Below are positions 8,872-18,061 of a stretch of DNA of 39,526 bases, piece after piece. Within the stretch, counting starts at the first letter, position 1, and every line of letters begins with the position of its first letter. The DNA is taken from assembly GCA_013393415.1 (NCBI GenBank), contig JABXHI010000015.1:1-39526 (forward strand), read 5' to 3'. This stretch comes from Micrococcaceae bacterium. GTDB taxonomy: Bacteria; Actinomycetota; Actinomycetes; Actinomycetales; Micrococcaceae. Under the pieces are notes generated by a model. That model was not told the origin of the DNA and did no database searches. It saw nothing but the letters and a program-made list of their open reading frames with translations. Position numbers and translations under genes: made by a program.

Positions 8872-9663
8872 CTAGAGCAGCGTGCGCAGTACGGTGGCCA
8901 GACCGCCGTCGTGGACGGTGCCGGTCACTTCGTCGGCCACGCGCTTGACTTCTCGGGGCGCTTGCCCCATGGCGACGCCACGACCGGCCCATTCCAACAT
9001 TTCGACGTCATTGAAGCCGTCGCCGATGGCTACGGTGTCGGCTTCGTCGATGTGGAGTACTTGGCGCAGCGCATCCAGTCCGGAGGCTTTGGTTACGCCG
9101 GCCCCGGCCACATCGAGCCACGCGTTGTAACCGACCGAGTAGGTAATGCCTTGTAGACCCAGTGCTTCGATGGCTGAGGCAAATTCTTGGGTCGATGAGT
9201 CTTGAGAGAACACGACCAGGCGCACGGCGGTGGCTTCTTCGAGTTCTTCGAACGTGACCCCTTTGGCCTGGACCCCAAAGCTGAAGTCCTGGAAGCGTTC
9301 GGTGGAAAGGTAGTTACCGTCAACGTCTTCGATGGCGAATTTTGCGGTGGGGATGCGCTCCCGCAAGGCATCGAGCACCGACGATGGGTCGAAAGTACTG
9401 CGCGCAACGATTTCAAATCCCTCTTCCAAGTCTGGATCAAGGCGCAAGGAGACACCGCCGTTGGAGCACACCGAGTAGCCCGAGTGCAGTCCAATGTCAC
9501 GAATGATGGGCAGGGTCGCGTGGAAGGCGCGCCCGGTGGCGATGAGCACGTGGTGCCCGGCTTCCATGACATTCATAATTTCGGCACGCACTTCGGGGTA
9601 CATGTGACCGTCGAAATCCACAATCGTGCCGTCTACGTCTAAACACACCATCTTTTGATTCAT
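8872..9663 (-). CDS. HAD-superfamily hydrolase, Cof type (subfamily IIB)
   Basis: Cytosolic phosphatase of about 263 residues, acting on small phosphorylated metabolites by family precedent. HAD motif I is DVDGTIVD at about 8-15 (nucleophile and acid Asp), motif II is in LIATGR, and motif IV is GDGFNDVEML near 213-222. Between them lies a large C2-type cap, typical of the Cof family. ATG 9663 is preferred; GTG 9669 lies two codons upstream and ATG 9645 is possible. No strong ribosome site is seen. It is convergent with the SatD-like gene, with only 2 nt between the stops. Confidence 0.88.
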   Translation of the reverse strand: MNQKMVCLDVDGTIVDFDGHMYPEVRAEIMNVMEAGHHVLIATGRAFHATLPIIRDIGLHSGYSVCSNGGVSLRLDPDLEEGFEIVARSTFDPSSVLDALRERIPTAKFAIEDVDGNYLSTERFQDFSFGVQAKGVTFEELEEATAVRLVVFSQDSSTQEFASAIEALGLQGITYSVGYNAWLDVAGAGVTKASGLDALRQVLHIDEADTVAIGDGFNDVEMLEWAGRGVAMGQAPREVKRVADEVTGTVHDGGLATVLRTLL

Positions 9664-9749
9664 AACCACTAGTCAATCATGTTGGACAACGTTGCGATGA
9701 ATCAGAGGCAAACCCGAATCAACGTGTCTTGAAATCTGGGATGACGGTC

Positions 9750-11030
9750 TTATGCGACGGGTTCCAATACGGTTTTGCCGCCCATGTATGGCTGGAGCGC
9801 TGTCGGCACGTTGACTGAGCCGTCGGCGTTTTGATGGTTTTCCAGGATGGCGACGAGCCAGCGCGTTGTGGCCAGGGTGCCGTTGAGGGTTGCCGCCATG
9901 CGGGTTCCGGCGCGGCTGCCATCGTCTTTGAACAGGCGTTCGCGGACGTTATGGCGACGGGTCTGGAATGTGGTGCAGTTCGAAGTTGAGGTGAGTTCGC
10001 GGTAGTCCTGTTGGGTTGGGACCCATGCTTCGCAGTCGAATTTTCGTGCCGCTGATGGTCCGAGGTCGCCGGCGGCGGTATCGATGACGCGGTATGGCAC
10101 TTCGATTTTGGCGAGCATGTCTTCTTCCCAGGCCAACAGGCGCTCGTGCTCTGCTTCGGCTTCCTCGACCGTGGTGTAGATGAACATTTCGAGTTTATTG
10201 AACTGGTGGACGCGGATGATGCCGCGGGTATCTTTGCCTGCGGCGCCGGCTTCGCGTCGGTAGCAGGTCGAGTACCCGGCGAAACGGATCGGGCCGTCGG
10301 AAAGGTCCAGAATTTCATCGGCGTGGTAACCGGCCAGGGCGACCTCGGAGGTGCCGACCAGGTAGAGGTCGTCTTTTTCGATGCGGTAAATTTCGTCATC
10401 GTGTTCGACGTTAAAACCGGTGCCGCTCATAATTTCTGGGCGCACCAGGGTCGGGGTCATGATGGGGGTGAATCCCGCTTCGGCGGCCTGCGCCATGCCC
10501 ATCTGGGTCAGCGCCATTTCGAGTTGCGCGCCGACACCTTTGAGGAAGTAGAAGCGTGAACCGGAGACTTTGGCACCACGTTCCATGTCGATCGCATCCA
10601 ACATTTCGCCCAGTTCGAGGTGATCCCGGGGTTCGAAATCGAATTCGGGCAGTTCGCCGACTGTTTTGAGCACCGAGAAGTTTTCTTCCCCGCCCGCCGG
10701 GATCCCCTCGGCAATAAGGTTCGGGAACACGTTGTTCAGCGCCTCAAGCTCGCGTTGCTTTTCGTCGGCTTGAGCTTCGGCAATTTTGACGTTTGCCGAG
10801 AGTTCTTTCGCCGCAGCCAACAGCTCCTGTTTTTCGTCCCCGGAGGCCGGACCAATCTTTTTGGACAGCACTTTTTGCTCGGCCCGCAGGTTTTCGAAAC
10901 TCTGCAGTGCAGCACGACGTTCAGCGTCGGCGGAGATGATCTGATCCACCAGTGATTCGTCGTCTTCCCGGGCTCGCTGGGAGGCGCGGTACAGGTCAGG
11001 GTTTTCGGCAAGATGCTTTACGTCAATCAC
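9750..11030 (-). CDS. serS: Seryl-tRNA synthetase
   Basis: Class II aminoacyl-tRNA synthetase that charges tRNA(Ser), and tRNA(Sec) where present. It has 426 residues, the normal length. The N-terminal long-arm coiled coil spans about 30-105. The catalytic core shows TSEVAL near 225, the class II motif 2 region [15 protein letters not shown], and the motif 3 region [16 protein letters not shown] near 375-392. The start is GTG 11030 (protein begins MIDVKHL). GAAGG lies within 2-7 nt, but TAGGCT with a 7-nt gap is a better explanation and implies a leaderless mRNA. It is divergent from the lipid kinase, with 44 nt between the start codons. Confidence 0.96.
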   Translation of the reverse strand: MIDVKHLAENPDLYRASQRAREDDESLVDQIISADAERRAALQSFENLRAEQKVLSKKIGPASGDEKQELLAAAKELSANVKIAEAQADEKQRELEALNNVFPNLIAEGIPAGGEENFSVLKTVGELPEFDFEPRDHLELGEMLDAIDMERGAKVSGSRFYFLKGVGAQLEMALTQMGMAQAAEAGFTPIMTPTLVRPEIMSGTGFNVEHDDEIYRIEKDDLYLVGTSEVALAGYHADEILDLSDGPIRFAGYSTCYRREAGAAGKDTRGIIRVHQFNKLEMFIYTTVEEAEAEHERLLAWEEDMLAKIEVPYRVIDTAAGDLGPSAARKFDCEAWVPTQQDYRELTSTSNCTTFQTRRHNVRERLFKDDGSRAGTRMAATLNGTLATTRWLVAILENHQNADGSVNVPTALQPYMGGKTVLEPVA

Positions 11031-11037
11031 ATCCTTC

Positions 11038-11043
11038 AGCCTA
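11038..11043 (-). promoter_or_regulatory. Putative -10 element of a leaderless serS promoter
   Basis: TAGGCT on the minus strand, 7 nt from the GTG at 11030. It occupies the place where the -35 of the divergent lipid kinase promoter would be expected. Confidence 0.45.
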
Positions 11044-11061
11044 CCCGAGCCGGGTGTCGCC

Positions 11062-11067
11062 TACACT
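11062..11067 (+). promoter_or_regulatory. Putative -10 element of a leaderless lipid kinase promoter
   Basis: TACACT with a 7-nt gap (TGGTGAC) to ATG 11075. No Shine-Dalgarno sequence is present, which favours leaderless translation. Confidence 0.5.
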
Positions 11068-11074
11068 TGGTGAC

Positions 11075-12190
11075 ATGAATCCGTTAACGATTGTGCTCCT
11101 CGTCGTGGCCGTTTGCGCCATCGTGGCAGCAATCATCACTACCGTTGCCTGGCGGAAGGCTCGCGAGCGCGCCAATCGTGCCGAGTCCTTGCGGGCTGAA
11201 CTGTCGAACCAGCTCACGCAAGCCTATGAGCTTCCGCAGGTCGCGTCGTCATTGGGTGTGCCAAAGCGTGTGGCCATGGTGTATAACCCGTCGAAGGCTG
11301 CGACTGACCAGGCGATGCCGCTGGTCATGCAGGCGTGCGGGCTCTTTGGGCTGTCTGAACCGAAGTTGTATGAGACGGATCCCGATGATTCGGGGTTTGC
11401 TGCGGTGCAACGGGCCAAAGATGATGGGGCCCAGCTCGTGGTGGTGACCGGTGGCGATGGTACGGTGCGTGCCGCGGCCAAAGCGTTGATGAGCAGCGAC
11501 GTGCAGATGGGGATTATCCCCACGGGGACGGGAAATTTGCTGGCGCGCAACCTGCATTTGCCGATCAATGACGTCCAGGCGTGTATTTCGATTGCGTTTA
11601 ACGGTGTGGTGCGCCCCATCGATGTGATTTCGTTGGATATGTTGTATGCCGATGGGACGCGGGAGAACATGGTGTCGGTGGTGATTGCCGGTGCCGGCTA
11701 TGACGCGGAGATTATGCATTCGACGTCGGACAGGCTCAAGGCGGCCGCCGGATGGTTAGCCTATACCGAGGCAGGGGTACGAAATTTGCGTGGCAAACGG
11801 CATGCGGTGACGATCTCGACGGATGATGGCGAATCGAAGCGGTACCGGTTACGTTCGGCGATGATTGCCAACTGCGGGTATTTGACCGGGGGAATCAATA
11901 TGGTCCCGGAGGCGGCCATCGATGATGGTTTGCTGGACGTGGCCTTGTTGGATCCGCGGCATCTGGTGGATTGGATTCAGGTTGCCACCGCGGCACTGAA
12001 ACCCAAGACGAAAAGCCCGCGGGTGACGACGTTTCAGGCCCGGAGTTGCAAGATGGTGTTCGAAGAACCTCTGGTGGCGCAGATTGACGGCGACCCGATT
12101 CCAAAGACTCAAGAGATCGTGGCCAAGAATATTCCAGATTCGCTGCAGGTTCGGGTTCCACTCCCCAAAACACCAAACGAACGCGAGTAG
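11075..12190 (+). CDS. Diacylglycerol/lipid kinase family protein
   Basis: Membrane-associated ATP-dependent lipid kinase of 371 residues (DAGK catalytic domain; YegS/DgkB relatives). One N-terminal TM segment lies at about 3-25, then a short coiled stretch, then the catalytic domain from about 64. The nucleotide loop VVTGGDGTVRAA has GGDGT at 126-130, followed by GIIPTGTGNLLARNL and a C-terminal lobe ending with IDGDP, all hallmarks of the family. The substrate could be diacylglycerol or another lipid alcohol. ATG 11075 was chosen over upstream in-frame sequence because it begins the TM segment and lies 7 nt after TACACT. It is convergent with pheA. Confidence 0.9.
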   Translation: MNPLTIVLLVVAVCAIVAAIITTVAWRKARERANRAESLRAELSNQLTQAYELPQVASSLGVPKRVAMVYNPSKAATDQAMPLVMQACGLFGLSEPKLYETDPDDSGFAAVQRAKDDGAQLVVVTGGDGTVRAAAKALMSSDVQMGIIPTGTGNLLARNLHLPINDVQACISIAFNGVVRPIDVISLDMLYADGTRENMVSVVIAGAGYDAEIMHSTSDRLKAAAGWLAYTEAGVRNLRGKRHAVTISTDDGESKRYRLRSAMIANCGYLTGGINMVPEAAIDDGLLDVALLDPRHLVDWIQVATAALKPKTKSPRVTTFQARSCKMVFEEPLVAQIDGDPIPKTQEIVAKNIPDSLQVRVPLPKTPNERE

Positions 12191-12204
12191 CGTAAAGTCG
12201 CCGT

Positions 12205-12219
12205 GCCCCTCGCAGGGGC
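12205..12219. terminator. Hairpin between the lipid kinase gene and pheA
   Basis: GCCCCT (12205-12210), loop CGC and AGGGGC (12214-12219), followed by CTTTAGC that runs into the pheA stop codon. A short GC-rich stem with a small T-run, usable from the plus strand. Confidence 0.6.
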
Positions 12220-12220
12220 T

Positions 12221-13147
12221 TTAGCGATCCAAGATGTTTTGCACCCAGGCACGACCCCGCTGATATGCGTCATCGGTCGTATATGCCGGAATCGATGTGG
12301 GACTGTGTTCGGCGCGCGGGTAAGACCCCATGAAGCGCACGCCCGGGAACATCCGGTAGAGCGCTGCCAGTGCGGCGCCGACACGTTCTTCGCCCAGGTG
12401 GCCCTCGAGGTCAATGGAGAAGAAGTATTTGCCCAGGTATTCGCCGGTAGGCCGGGATTCAATGCGGGTCAAGTTGACGCCCCGGGTGGCGAATTGGTTC
12501 ATGATTTGCACCAGGGCGCCCGGGTGATCCTCTGGCAGTGGGACGACGAGTGAGGATTTATCGGCGCCGGTGCGTTCGGGCAGTCGGCCTGGTCGGGCCA
12601 CGACCACGAAGCGCGTCACCGCACCGGTCGTATCTTCAATACCTTCGGCGAGGATCGGCAAATCCAAGCTGCGGGCTAAGTGTGGGGCGCATACTGCTGC
12701 ATCGTAGGTTGTCGCGTCGTCAAGCAGTCCGCGAGCGCCCGCGGCCGTCGAGGATGCTTGGGCAAATTCGGCATCAGGAATATGGGTTTGGGCCCAGCCG
12801 CGCACTTGTGCCCACGCGTGGGTATGGGTTGCCACGCTGCGCAGCTGGTCGAGTTGTTGTGGACGATCAGGGCGGCCCACCAGCATGAAACTGATGGGGA
12901 CGAGCACCTCACCGACGATGTAGAGTTCCTCGCCGTTCGCGATTTCGTCCAGGGTTGCTGAAACCCCGCCTTCCACCGAATTTTCGATCGGGACGACAGC
13001 GGCTTCGACGTCACCGGACCGCACCTGATTCAGGGCGGCGATCACGGATCCTGCCGCGACTTTCTCTGCTTCACGGGCTTCGGGCACCCGTTGGAGTGCT
13101 GCTTCGGTGAATGTGCCTTCGGGGCCTAGATACGCATACGACTTCAT
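12221..13147 (-). CDS. pheA: Prephenate dehydratase
   Basis: Converts prephenate to phenylpyruvate in phenylalanine biosynthesis. It is monofunctional, 308 residues, with no chorismate mutase domain, as usual in Actinobacteria. The catalytic domain (about 2-185) begins AYLGPEGTFTEAAL and contains PIENSVEGGV and the TRF-type segment GAVTRFVVVA. The C-terminal ACT domain (about 195-280) includes the phenylalanine-binding segment TRIESRPT, so feedback inhibition is expected. A tail of about 30 residues follows. ATG 13147 is the clear start; TAAGAT lies 8 nt upstream and could be a near-leaderless -10 element. It is convergent with the lipid kinase gene. Confidence 0.95.
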   Translation of the reverse strand: MKSYAYLGPEGTFTEAALQRVPEAREAEKVAAGSVIAALNQVRSGDVEAAVVPIENSVEGGVSATLDEIANGEELYIVGEVLVPISFMLVGRPDRPQQLDQLRSVATHTHAWAQVRGWAQTHIPDAEFAQASSTAAGARGLLDDATTYDAAVCAPHLARSLDLPILAEGIEDTTGAVTRFVVVARPGRLPERTGADKSSLVVPLPEDHPGALVQIMNQFATRGVNLTRIESRPTGEYLGKYFFSIDLEGHLGEERVGAALAALYRMFPGVRFMGSYPRAEHSPTSIPAYTTDDAYQRGRAWVQNILDR

Positions 13148-13217
13148 GCTCGTCTATCTTACGCACACCATGGAGCACCATGCGCTTATGGCATGCTCCG
13201 GTGCGTTCGGCACGAAT

Positions 13218-13544
13218 TTAGCGCACGATGGGCTCGGCACCGCTTTCGGACACCAAGGGCAGGTCGGCTTCGAGCCAGGCTCCGCATCCACCGGCCACAT
13301 TGAACGCCGAATAACCCTGCATTTCCAGGTATGGTGTGGCCCGTGCGGAGCGTCCACCGGTTCGGCAGATGACGTAGTAGTCGGTGTCTGGGTCCAACTC
13401 TTCGATGCGCATGGGCAGTTGTTCCATCGGCATGTTGATGGCGCCCGGGATGTGTCCGGCGTCGAATTCGTAGGGTTCACGCACATCCAGTATGTGGGCG
13501 TTGTCGGGGACGTCGTTGACGCTAAATGTTTCAAAATCGCTCAT
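13218..13544 (-). CDS. Rhodanese-like domain protein
   Basis: Single-domain rhodanese of 108 residues, transferring sulfane sulfur. The substrate-side motif HILDVREPYEFDAGHIPGA (about 17-35) and the active-site loop CRTGGRS with Cys60 are both intact, so it is probably active. No signal peptide is seen. The frame continues upstream to 13775, but the rhodanese fold starts at ATG 13544, and TACGAT lies 7 nt upstream of that codon, supporting a leaderless start. ATG 13553 (MGSM) is an alternative. It is divergent from the amidase gene. Confidence 0.88.
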   Translation of the reverse strand: MSDFETFSVNDVPDNAHILDVREPYEFDAGHIPGAINMPMEQLPMRIEELDPDTDYYVICRTGGRSARATPYLEMQGYSAFNVAGGCGAWLEADLPLVSESGAEPIVR

Positions 13545-13551
13545 GGAGCCC

Positions 13552-13557
13552 ATCGTA
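13552..13557 (-). promoter_or_regulatory. Putative -10 element of a leaderless rhodanese promoter
   Basis: TACGAT on the minus strand with a 7-nt gap to ATG 13544; no ribosome site is present. Confidence 0.45.
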
Positions 13558-13613
13558 AACCAGGAAAACGCCCAGCTGCCAGCAAAAGCCACCGCTTTCT
13601 TTCCACGGGCGTA

Positions 13614-13619
13614 TAGAGT
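13614..13619 (+). promoter_or_regulatory. Putative -10 element of a leaderless amidase promoter
   Basis: TAGAGT (within GTATAGAGTT) with a 6-nt gap to ATG 13626; no Shine-Dalgarno sequence precedes the ATG. Confidence 0.5.
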
Positions 13620-13625
13620 TATCGC

Positions 13626-15029
13626 ATGACCGAAACTCATGCAATTGGCACGCTCAGCGCGCTCGAACTGCGCGACGCGATTGCCGCTGGCACGTATACG
13701 GCCCGCAAAGTCACCGAACATTTTCTTTCCGTCATCCAGCAGCAGTCTGCGCTGGGTGCATTCATGACGGTACACGCCGAGGCCGCATTGGCCCGCGCCG
13801 ATGAGCTCGATGCCGCCTACACTTCAACCGGTGTGGTCGGCCCGCTGCACGGGCTACCCATCGCGTTCAAGGATGCCGTGAATGTGGCCGGGATGGTCAC
13901 CACGTTTGGGTCCAAACTCTTTGCTGACACTGAACCAAAAACCAGTGATGATCCGTTGCCCGTCAATATGAACACCGCGGGTGTGGTGGTGACCGGTAAG
14001 ACGACCATTCCGGAGTTCGCGCTGTCCTGCCATTCGGATAATGCGATTTCTGAACCGGCACGAAACCCTCGAAATCCTGAGCTCACCGCCGGTGGCTCTT
14101 CGGGTGGTGCCGCTGCAGCGGTCGCTGCCGGTATGCTTCCGGTGGCACCGGGCACCGACGGTGGGGGTTCCATTCGTATTCCTGCCGCAGCAACCGGCAT
14201 CATTGGGCTCAAGCCCGGCCGCGGCACGATTCCCACGGACGAGCAGCGCGATGACGTCACCAATTTGACCACTACGGGCCCACTGGCGCGCACCGTCGAA
14301 GATGCAGGCTTGCTCATGGATGCGCTCGTCGACCCAACCCAGCAACAAGGCCGCTATGTCACGGCCGCTCGGGAAGGCAAGGAATCCGCAGGCAATCTGT
14401 CCATTGGGTACACAACCGCTGCCCCATTCCAGCCGGACTTGGATATCACCCTGTCGCAGTCGGCCGTTCAAGCGCTCACCCTTGCGGTCACACTGTTAGC
14501 GCGTGACGGGCTGTCCATCGAAGAGATGGATTTCTCGTATCTGCCCGACTACCACAAGAACTTCCAGACCGTCTGGACCAACGGGTTGACGAATATGCCG
14601 CTGCCCGAAGGTGCCGAGGAGAACATGGAAGCCTTGGCGAAGGACTTCCTCAAACAAGCCCGGTCCCGCACCCAAGAACAATATGAGGATGCCGTGGAGC
14701 GACTCACCGACTGGGCGAGAGATACGCGCCGCCAGTTTGGTCAATACGATGTCGTGGTCACCCCGGTCCTTGCGTTTCGACCCCCACCGGTCGGCACGTT
14801 TTCGGCCATGGAGGGACAACAAGACTACGAGTATCAGTGCAAATTCACGCCGTACACGTCGATGATCAATGTCCTCGGGCTGCCCGCCATCTCGGTGCCC
14901 GTGAAAGACGATGATGAGGGCATGTCCTGGTCGATTCAGGCCATCGGACGGGTTGGCACAGAAGACCAACTCCTGCGGCTCGCAGCGCGTCTCGAGACCC
15001 TTATCGCCGGGCAAAAGCCCGCGACATAG
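13626..15029 (+). CDS. Amidase (amidase signature family)
   Basis: Serine amidohydrolase of 467 residues that hydrolyses a carboxamide or amide ester; the substrate cannot be read from sequence. The Ser-cisSer-Lys triad is complete: Lys82 in IAFKDAV, cis-Ser158 in GGSSGG and Ser182 in TDGGGSIRIPA. The 24-residue spacing between the two serines is standard for the family. It resembles GatA and related amidases, but no gatB or gatC is nearby, so a role in the Glu-tRNA(Gln) amidotransferase is unlikely. The start ATG 13626 follows TAGAGT by 6 nt. Confidence 0.92.
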   Translation: MTETHAIGTLSALELRDAIAAGTYTARKVTEHFLSVIQQQSALGAFMTVHAEAALARADELDAAYTSTGVVGPLHGLPIAFKDAVNVAGMVTTFGSKLFADTEPKTSDDPLPVNMNTAGVVVTGKTTIPEFALSCHSDNAISEPARNPRNPELTAGGSSGGAAAAVAAGMLPVAPGTDGGGSIRIPAAATGIIGLKPGRGTIPTDEQRDDVTNLTTTGPLARTVEDAGLLMDALVDPTQQQGRYVTAAREGKESAGNLSIGYTTAAPFQPDLDITLSQSAVQALTLAVTLLARDGLSIEEMDFSYLPDYHKNFQTVWTNGLTNMPLPEGAEENMEALAKDFLKQARSRTQEQYEDAVERLTDWARDTRRQFGQYDVVVTPVLAFRPPPVGTFSAMEGQQDYEYQCKFTPYTSMINVLGLPAISVPVKDDDEGMSWSIQAIGRVGTEDQLLRLAARLETLIAGQKPAT

Positions 15030-15093
15030 CGGCTCGTTGTTCGCTCGCACAGCAAATGTGAGCGACGTAATCACCGCACCGAGCTGGCATGAC

Positions 15094-15099
15094 TACCCT
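15094..15099 (+). promoter_or_regulatory. Putative -10 element of a leaderless thioesterase promoter
   Basis: TACCCT with a 7-nt gap to ATG 15107. Confidence 0.45.
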
Positions 15100-15106
15100 T
15101 GTGGGT

Positions 15107-15559
15107 ATGACGCATGAACCAGTTTCACAAAACACCCAAGCCTTTAGCGTGATCGACGACGGCATGAACTTCCACACCCGCAAATGGGTGAAACCAGAAG
15201 ACCTCAACGCCAACGGCACCCTGTTCGGCGGCGCCCTGCTGCGCTGGATCGATGAGGAAGCCGCCATCTATGCGATCTTGCAGATGGGCAATCACCGGGC
15301 GGTCACCAAAATGATGTCCGAAATCAATTTTGTGGCTTCAGCCGTCCAGGGCGACATGATCGAGATGGGGCTCAAGGCCACGCACTTCGGTCGCACCTCC
15401 ATGACGATGCGAGCCGAAGTGCGCAACATGATCACCCGGAACATCATTCTGACGATCGACAAGATCGTATTCGTCTCACTCGATGAGCACGGGCAACCCT
15501 TCGAACACGGATTCAACGACATTACCTACAACCGAGATCGACTCCCCACCCGGTCATAA
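15107..15559 (+). CDS. Acyl-CoA thioesterase, hotdog fold (YciA-like)
   Basis: Cytosolic thioesterase of 150 residues, hydrolysing acyl-CoA to free acid and CoA. The hotdog helix motif is NANGTLFGGALLRWIDEEAAI, starting near residue 34, where the Asn and the Asp in WID are the usual functional positions. The length is that of a single-domain hotdog enzyme of the YciA/BACH type. ATG 15107 is favoured over the in-frame ATG 15089 because TACCCT sits 7 nt upstream and the homologous part starts after it. It is convergent with the choline sulfatase gene, with 23 nt between the stops and no clear terminator. Confidence 0.88.
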   Translation: MTHEPVSQNTQAFSVIDDGMNFHTRKWVKPEDLNANGTLFGGALLRWIDEEAAIYAILQMGNHRAVTKMMSEINFVASAVQGDMIEMGLKATHFGRTSMTMRAEVRNMITRNIILTIDKIVFVSLDEHGQPFEHGFNDITYNRDRLPTRS

Positions 15560-15582
15560 GTTCCGTCGTCGAGCAGTACGCT

Positions 15583-17112
15583 TTAACTGTTATGTGGCGT
15601 CCGCACCTGGCCGTAGCCCAATGCATCCCAGAAGTCGCCGCGCACATAGCGCTGTTCTGGGTCCGGGTTGAAGTCCCAGTGGCGCACTTTGCCTTGTTGC
15701 AGCGAGTAGGCCACCAGTCGGCGCAGCTCTTGGCTCTTGAGGACGTCGGATTCTAGTTTTTCAGGGTCATAGCGCGAATCCAACTCTTTGCGCAATTGCT
15801 GGACGATGTTGACGTAACCCGCCGACGCCGCGACGTTCTGCAGTTCGTGCGGATCTGCCGCAAGATCGAAGAGCTGATCTGGGTCGCCCGGGCACACAAT
15901 ATATTTGTACTGCCCACGGACCAGAGTCAGCTGTGGTGCGTGCGTGCCTTCGGCCAAGTATTCGATGATGACATCGCGGTCTTCTGGTCCGGCTTTCCCA
16001 TCCTGCTCTCGTCGTGCGGATTCCAGAAGTGACATCCCCGCGACGTCAGCTGCCGGTGCATCCGAGAGTTCCAACAGAGTGGGCATGAGATCAACCAGTG
16101 ACACGGGATTCGCAAACCGTCCGCGCGGTACCAAGTGGTCGGGCCCATAGACAATCAGCGGTACGCGGGATGATTGTTCATACGGTGACATCTTGTACCA
16201 CAGCCCTTTTTCACCCAGCATGTCGCCGTGGTCACTCGTGACGACGATGACGGTATTGTCCAACAGGTCCAGCTCTTCGAGCCGCTGACGGATACGACCG
16301 ACCTGGTCATCGATGTAGCTCACGGCCGCGTAGTACGAGCGGCGGGCACGCTGTACTTCGTCGGCGGTTGGTTCTTGCTGGTCGAAACCACTCATCATCC
16401 GGAGCCGGTGACTGTGCGGATCATCCTCTGGGCTGGGTGCCGCAGGATATTTCGGCGCGGGAATATCGTCCTCACTGAAGCGTTCCCAGTGCTCTTGTGG
16501 CGGTTCATAAGGGTCATGCGGATGGATGAAGCTGGTGACCATGAGAAACGGCACGTCTTCACCGGCGGCCTGGTTGGCCCGCACCCGGTCATTGAGGTGG
16601 CGCAAACTCCGGAATGCGACCTCGTCGTCGAAGTCTTGTTGAACGGTGGCCTGTGATGGCCCGGCGGTGAACACCGAGTCGGTACCGTGGTACCACTGCA
16701 GGCGCTGGTCGAGGGGGCGACCCCATTCAGGCACCATGTCCAGATCAGCGGGGTACACGTCGGTGGTCAGACGCTCCTCGAAACCGTGTTCTTGATCGGG
16801 TCCGATAAAGTGCATCCGCCCAATCAACGCGGTGTGATAGCCGACGGCGCGCAAGTGGTGGGCAAAGGTCGGCATGGAGGCTGGAAAATCATCGCCGTTG
16901 TCGTAACAGCCGATCTCCGATGGCATCTGCCCGGTCATCATCGACGCCCTCGAGGGTGCACATAACGGGGTATTGCAATATGCCCGATCAAAGACCGCAG
17001 CTTCTTCGGCTAGCGCATCCATATGCGGTGTTTTTGCGGCGTCATCGCCGTAGGCTCCCATAGCTTGTGCAGCCATTTGGTCCGCTTGCACGACTACGAT
17101 GTTAGGTTTCAT
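15583..17112 (-). CDS. betC: Choline-sulfatase
   Basis: Type I sulfatase of 509 residues that hydrolyses choline-O-sulfate to choline and sulfate. The formylglycine motif is CAPSR (Cys51, Arg55) in CAPSRASMMTG, so it needs FGE maturation. Metal residues begin with QADQ near 9-12, and TSDHGDMLGEKG near 300 carries the second Asp/His pair. Choline-sulfatase-specific segments are RMHFIGPDQEHGFEERLTTD and a C-terminal choline_sulf_C-like segment RHWDFNPDPEQRY. No signal peptide is seen, so it is cytosolic. ATG 17112 is set by the conserved KPNIVVVQAD start; GAAAGG lies about 10 nt upstream. The divergent gene, 40 nt away, is its likely activating enzyme. Confidence 0.92.
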   Translation of the reverse strand: MKPNIVVVQADQMAAQAMGAYGDDAAKTPHMDALAEEAAVFDRAYCNTPLCAPSRASMMTGQMPSEIGCYDNGDDFPASMPTFAHHLRAVGYHTALIGRMHFIGPDQEHGFEERLTTDVYPADLDMVPEWGRPLDQRLQWYHGTDSVFTAGPSQATVQQDFDDEVAFRSLRHLNDRVRANQAAGEDVPFLMVTSFIHPHDPYEPPQEHWERFSEDDIPAPKYPAAPSPEDDPHSHRLRMMSGFDQQEPTADEVQRARRSYYAAVSYIDDQVGRIRQRLEELDLLDNTVIVVTSDHGDMLGEKGLWYKMSPYEQSSRVPLIVYGPDHLVPRGRFANPVSLVDLMPTLLELSDAPAADVAGMSLLESARREQDGKAGPEDRDVIIEYLAEGTHAPQLTLVRGQYKYIVCPGDPDQLFDLAADPHELQNVAASAGYVNIVQQLRKELDSRYDPEKLESDVLKSQELRRLVAYSLQQGKVRHWDFNPDPEQRYVRGDFWDALGYGQVRTPHNS

Positions 17113-17152
17113 AGTAAAACTACCTTTCACAACCGTTTGGAGAATTTGAAGA

Positions 17153-18061
17153 ATGAGTTCCTGCTGCAGCCCAGACCGCGACGACAAGCCGACGGTTCCA
17201 CATGACGCGAAAACGGATGAGTCCGCGAGTGTCCTGGAAGCGCTGGCGTCGTTGGCGACGGGTGAACTGCAGCTGGTGGGGCTGAATGGTGGCACCTTTT
17301 TGATGGGTAGCCAAGCACCGGATGCCTACGTGGAAGACTCCGAAGGTCCGGTGCGAGAAACCACCGTTGCACCGTTCGCCATTGCGGCCACGACTGTGAC
17401 GAATGCCGAATTTGCCGCGTTTGTGGTCAATACTGGCCATGTCACCGATGCTGAGCTGCACGGCGATTCGCTGGTTTTTGCGGGCCTGTTGTCTGATCAG
17501 CTGCGTGCCACGACACCAGCAGTCCAGGCCGCCCCGTGGTGGCGGCAAACGCCGGGGGCTACGTGGTTGTATCCTGCCGGCGACGATGTGTCGGTGTTGG
17601 CGAAACCGGATCATCCAGTCACGCATGTCTCCCAACGCGATGCCATGGCGTATGCCCAGTGGGCTGGTGTGCGATTGTTGACCGAAGCCGAGTGGGAGTT
17701 CGCGGCACGCGGCGGGCTTCAACAGCAGCCGTTTCCGTGGGGTAGCGTGCGTGAACCTGACGGTGTTGCCAGAATGAATACATTTCCCGGCGAATTCCCG
17801 GATCGGCCCGGAGCGCCGGTCGGCACGGTTTCGGCCAGCGCTTTTGAACCGAATGCCTACGGGCTGCACAATATGACCGGCAACGTGTGGGAATGGACGT
17901 CGAGTTGGTTCACTGGTGACCAGCATGCTGCCGCGCTCCGTGGAGGCTCCTATATGTGCCACTCATCTTATTGTAGACGATACCGTACCTCGGCTCGCAG
18001 CTCGGCGACCCCGGATACGTCGCTGGGACACACCGGATTGAGAATCGGCCTCTCAAGGTAG
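17153..18061 (+). CDS. Formylglycine-generating enzyme (sulfatase-modifying factor)
   Basis: Copper-dependent oxidase of 302 residues that turns the Cys of CxPxR sulfatases into formylglycine. The SUMF1/FGE-sulfatase domain covers about 42-300, starting LVGLNGGTFLMGS. The catalytic cysteine pair is intact: Cys269 and Cys274 in GGSYMCHSSYCRRYR. Other family segments are RLLTEAEWEFAARGG and GNVWEWTSSW. The C-terminus ends GHTGLRIGLSR, where FGEs usually have NLGFR, a small deviation. The start is ATG 17153, with GGAG about 10 nt upstream. It is divergent from the choline-sulfatase gene, so the two are likely controlled together. The stop codon lies inside a bidirectional terminator. Confidence 0.92.
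   Translation: MSSCCSPDRDDKPTVPHDAKTDESASVLEALASLATGELQLVGLNGGTFLMGSQAPDAYVEDSEGPVRETTVAPFAIAATTVTNAEFAAFVVNTGHVTDAELHGDSLVFAGLLSDQLRATTPAVQAAPWWRQTPGATWLYPAGDDVSVLAKPDHPVTHVSQRDAMAYAQWAGVRLLTEAEWEFAARGGLQQQPFPWGSVREPDGVARMNTFPGEFPDRPGAPVGTVSASAFEPNAYGLHNMTGNVWEWTSSWFTGDQHAAALRGGSYMCHSSYCRRYRTSARSSATPDTSLGHTGLRIGLSR

Noticed and set aside
17120-17962. Minus-strand open frame (280 codons) over the FGE gene
   Set aside because: Arg/His/Gly-rich shadow translation of the FGE sequence without family features.
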